Assembly (NCBI GenBank): GCA_036012905.1
Contig: DASCQF010000009.1
Location: 1-64,000, forward strand
Direction: 5' to 3'
Origin: NP936 sp002726085
GTDB lineage: Bacteria > Acidobacteriota > Vicinamibacteria > Vicinamibacterales > UBA8438
DNA: 64,000 nucleotides
Part shown: positions 61,723-64,000 of the stretch, one piece after another
Layout of the letters: every line of letters begins with the position of its first letter
Position numbering within the stretch: the stretch's first letter is position 1
The notes under the pieces: model-generated
Database searches by the model: none
Told to the model about the DNA's origin: nothing
Seen by the model: the letters and a program-made list of their open reading frames with translations, nothing else
Translations under genes and position numbers: made by a program

Positions 61723-61744
61723 GCCCTCGTCACACGTTGACCAG

Positions 61745-62803
61745 CTAGAACATCGCCACCGGGTTGACCGGGCTGCCGGTCCCGCGCGCGACGTTGAGCG
61801 GCAACAGCATGAACATGAACGCGTAGCGTTCTTCCTCGGCGCACGCTGCGGCGACCGGCTCGAGCCGCGCGTTGTCGAGCAGCGCCACCCCGAAGTTGAA
61901 GAGCACCCCGTGCACCGGCCACGGCAGATCGACGTCCGCCGCGCGGGCATCCATCAGATCCCACCCGAGCAGCGCGACGTCGTGGTCGCGAATGAACTCG
62001 GCACAGCTCGGATGCAGCCCCGCGCCCCCCCGTTCGCCGCTCTCTCTGTTCGACTCCCAGCCGCTGTGAACCAGCAGCGCGTCGCCCGACTCGACGGAAA
62101 CACCCTGTGCGCGCGCGATCTCCTCGAGCTCGGCACCACGCACAGGTCGATCGGCCGTCACATGCGGTTCGCCACGATGACGCGGCACATCGAGCAGCAC
62201 GCCCTTGGTGATGATGCCACTGTTCCAGTTGGTGATGTCGCCGAAGTGGGCGCCCTGTGTGTCGATTTCGACGTCGGGATCCCGTCCTTGCCACATGCCG
62301 TCCTGGTCCCAGATGTGGCAGAGCGCATCGACGTGGGTCACCGTCGCGCCGTGATAGATGAAGCCGAGGTAGTCCATGACGTAGCCGCCCCCGCCGCCCA
62401 GCGAGCTCTTCGTCATGAAGTGCTGCGGCGGCTCGAAGACGCGACTCAGCGAGACGGTGCGGCCATTGCGCACCAGCGCGGCCGCCGCCGCGCGCTTCTC
62501 GGCCGTGATGAGGTTAATCGCGCCCACCTGATCGTTGGCGCCCCAGCGGCCCCAATTGCGGCGGTCGCGATACATCGCGGCGTAGTCGGCGGTCTCGCCA
62601 GACTGGACTGCGGGCGCCGCGGCGGTCCGCGCCTGGGCGGCCTGCCGCGACAGCAGCTCGGGGGGCGACACCGAATCTGCCAAGTCCAGGTGCGCGGAGG
62701 GCACGTGTGTACCCGGCTCGGTCCATGCCGTCGCCGGTCGCGCCAGCGCCGCGCCGCCCATGGCGGCCGCACGCATCAAAAACCGTCGTCGTGATGAAGC
62801 CAT
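61745..62803 (-). CDS. Tat-exported cyclase-family (kynurenine-formamidase-like) hydrolase
   Basis: 352 residues. The N-terminus SSRRRFLMRAAAMGGAALA is a twin-arginine signal, so a folded metalloenzyme is exported. The cyclase/KynB fold is shown by ATVTHVDALCHIW (family T-H-x-D-x-P-x-H, here with Leu-Cys in place of Ala-Pro), FGDITNWNSGIITKGVLLDV, SGDALLVHSGWESN and ALLGWDLMDARAADVDLPWPVHGVLF. Such enzymes hydrolyse amides or lactones with zinc or manganese. Substrate unknown. A G7 run (GGGGGGG) ends nine bases before the ATG. It converges with the 59656-61722 gene, 22 bases apart. Confidence 0.88.
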   Translation of the reverse strand: MASSRRRFLMRAAAMGGAALARPATAWTEPGTHVPSAHLDLADSVSPPELLSRQAAQARTAAAPAVQSGETADYAAMYRDRRNWGRWGANDQVGAINLITAEKRAAAAALVRNGRTVSLSRVFEPPQHFMTKSSLGGGGGYVMDYLGFIYHGATVTHVDALCHIWDQDGMWQGRDPDVEIDTQGAHFGDITNWNSGIITKGVLLDVPRHRGEPHVTADRPVRGAELEEIARAQGVSVESGDALLVHSGWESNRESGERGGAGLHPSCAEFIRDHDVALLGWDLMDARAADVDLPWPVHGVLFNFGVALLDNARLEPVAAACAEEERYAFMFMLLPLNVARGTGSPVNPVAMF

Positions 62804-63090
62804 GTTGTTGTCCCCCCCATAGTGGCACCGGTCATAAATACGGTTGCATTCGGTCGCCGATGCATTCCGCCTGGCAGCGTTGTTTCTTCCTCAAGTATTG
62901 CCAGATATTCCCGGTCGTCTCGCCTTGCCAGCCGGGCGCTTCGACGCCCTCGGTGCGTGACCGTACTTATGACCGGGACCACCTAGCTATCAAGGCCCTG
63001 CTGGCGCCCACAGTGTCATGACGCCTACCAACGGAGCGCCCGAAGCCTGAAGACGGCAGGCTGAGCTTCTTCAGCAGCCTGCTGGAGCCT
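62804..63090. other. Intergenic region between PQQ dehydrogenase and cyclase genes (287 bases)
   Basis: Both flanking genes are on the minus strand, so this holds the end of the dehydrogenase transcript and the leader of the cyclase gene. A TATTTATG stretch at about 62832-62839 (minus sense CGTATTTATG) is a possible -10 region. A strong hairpin is at 63056-63082. No gene seen. Confidence 0.45.
63056..63082 (-). terminator. Hairpin downstream of the PQQ dehydrogenase gene
   Basis: GCAGGCTG (63056-63063) pairs perfectly with CAGCCTGC (63075-63082) around an 11-base loop, nine bases after the stop of the dehydrogenase gene. There is no U-run on the minus-strand side, so it may be an mRNA-stabilising or Rho-related hairpin instead of a classic intrinsic terminator. 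Confidence 0.45.
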
Positions 63091-64000
63091 TTAGGGCAGA
63101 CTCAGCGCGACGAGTCCAGGCACCTCACCGCCGATCGTCAGCGAGATGTACTGCTTGCCCTCGTACATGTAGGTCATCGGCGTACCGATGGCGCCGGCCG
63201 TGAGATCGATGGAACCGACGACCTCGCCGCTCGCCTTGTCGCGCGCCACTAGACGCGGCCCGCCGTTCGATCCGCCGGCCGAGAGCGCGCTGACGAGTAG
63301 CGTCTTCGTCAGCACCGGTCCGCCCCGTCCCTCGCCGCCCAGCGGCGGCAAGTCGAGGTCGCGCAACGCCGGGTGGTTCCGGAGTCGGTCGCCGTCACCG
63401 TTCGGCTGCATCCAGGCGTGCTCGCCTTCGTTGAGATCGATGGCGGTGATCCGGGAGTAGGGCGGCTTGAACAGTGGCAGCCCCTGCGGCATCCTCGGCT
63501 GCTGCCCGCTGCCGAACTCGCTCTGCGTGAAGCGGAGGTTACCGCCTTCTGCCGGGTCGGGCGTGTAGTACTTCAGGACCGAGAAGCTGTTCGACGACGG
63601 CACATACAAGGTGCCCGTCTCCGGGTCTGCCGCCGAGCCGGCCCAGGTCGCGGAACCGCCGATCTGGGGACGCTGGATCGTTCCCTGCAGGCCGCCGTCG
63701 ACACTCAGCATCGGCGGGGTGAACAGTGGCCCGAGCCGGAAGTTCTTGACCACCTCGACCGCCATCGCCCGGATCTCCGGTGTGAAGTCGACCAGGTCAT
63801 CGATGGTGACCCCCTGGTAGTCGAACGGGGGTGGCTTGGTCGGAAACGGCTGCGTCGGCGAGAGGACGTCGCCCTCCAGGTCGGTGTCGGTCTCCACCGG
63901 TCGCTCCTCGATCGGCCACACGGGGTCGCCCGTCACCCGGTCAAAGACGTAGGTGAACGCCTGCTTGCTGACCTGCGCGATCGCCTTGATGGGGCGACCG
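63091..64000 (-). CDS. PQQ-dependent dehydrogenase, C-terminal part (5' end outside window)
   Basis: 303 codons, open to the right edge. The propeller signature QAFTYVFDRVTGDPVWPIEERPV is at the window edge, followed by TQPFPTKPPPFDYQGVT, then WAGSAADPETGTLYVPSSNSFSV, PPYSRITAIDLNEGEHAW and GSIDLTAGAIGTPMTYMYEGKQYISLTIGG. This is the C-terminal half of a quinoprotein glucose/alcohol-dehydrogenase-like protein that oxidises a sugar or alcohol in the periplasm and passes electrons to a cytochrome; the small cytochrome at 40628 is a candidate partner but is far away. The PQQ-binding N-terminal half is not visible. Confidence 0.9.
   Translation of the reverse strand, partial: GRPIKAIAQVSKQAFTYVFDRVTGDPVWPIEERPVETDTDLEGDVLSPTQPFPTKPPPFDYQGVTIDDLVDFTPEIRAMAVEVVKNFRLGPLFTPPMLSVDGGLQGTIQRPQIGGSATWAGSAADPETGTLYVPSSNSFSVLKYYTPDPAEGGNLRFTQSEFGSGQQPRMPQGLPLFKPPYSRITAIDLNEGEHAWMQPNGDGDRLRNHPALRDLDLPPLGGEGRGGPVLTKTLLVSALSAGGSNGGPRLVARDKASGEVVGSIDLTAGAIGTPMTYMYEGKQYISLTIGGEVPGLVALSLP

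Noticed and set aside
1..64000. CRISPR arrays, tRNA or rRNA genes
   Set aside because: No regularly spaced repeats, cloverleaf or rRNA-like stretch was noticed while reading both strands.

Overview
The window is GC-rich, gene-dense bacterial DNA. The right part carries many secreted proteins of kinds common in Acidobacteriota, especially Vicinamibacteria-like genomes: a DUF5916 beta-barrel protein, a PQQ dehydrogenase, an M28 peptidase, a ThuA protein, a Tat-exported cyclase-family protein and three copies of a secreted 'DLQGxW' family. That phylum is my best guess by gene content only; there is no rRNA or other marker. No tRNA, rRNA or CRISPR array was seen.

Region 1 (1-39179, all minus strand) is a large surface-polysaccharide locus that runs off the left edge. 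Most genes overlap by 1-4 bases (ATGA, GTGA, TTGA), so this is one long translationally coupled operon read from right to left. Its right third is a nonulosonic (sialic-acid-like) module: NeuB, NeuA-type cytidylyltransferase, a NeuB fused to an SpsF-type cytidylyltransferase, a GT2 fused to a NeuA-like domain with a degenerate nucleotide loop, and a GT30 (Kdo-transferase-like) enzyme. Three radical SAM enzymes sit in or beside it. The middle and left parts hold Wzx flippases, AsnB, four SDR epimerases, DegT aminotransferase, NeuD-like acyltransferase, a CapF-type cupin, GT4, GT2 and GT39-like glycosyltransferases, methyltransferases, a NodB deacetylase, an SGNH hydrolase and a UGM-like flavoprotein.

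The locus shows clear remodelling. A GT39-like paralogue has two frameshifts (11925-13269), a second flippase has an in-frame TAG (37315-37317), and an acetyltransferase is a frameshifted relic (36134-36420). A 107-bp degenerate copy of the neuB 5' end flanks a lower-GC B12-type radical SAM gene (28512-30404). An IS4-family element (about 39179-40602) truncates the right-most gene.

Region 2 (40628-64000, mixed strands) holds mostly exported enzymes: cytochrome c, amidohydrolase lipoprotein, alpha/beta hydrolase, M28 peptidase, HpcH/HpaI aldolase, DUF5916 protein, DinB, beta-propeller, ThuA, tandem cupins, three DLQGxW paralogues, two paralogues of a large unrecognised protein family with conserved His/Glu motifs, a cyclase-family protein and a partial PQQ dehydrogenase. 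An orphan CheR and a relic of a response-regulator N-terminus lie among them. The set suggests periplasmic breakdown of small organic compounds, but no specific pathway can be named.
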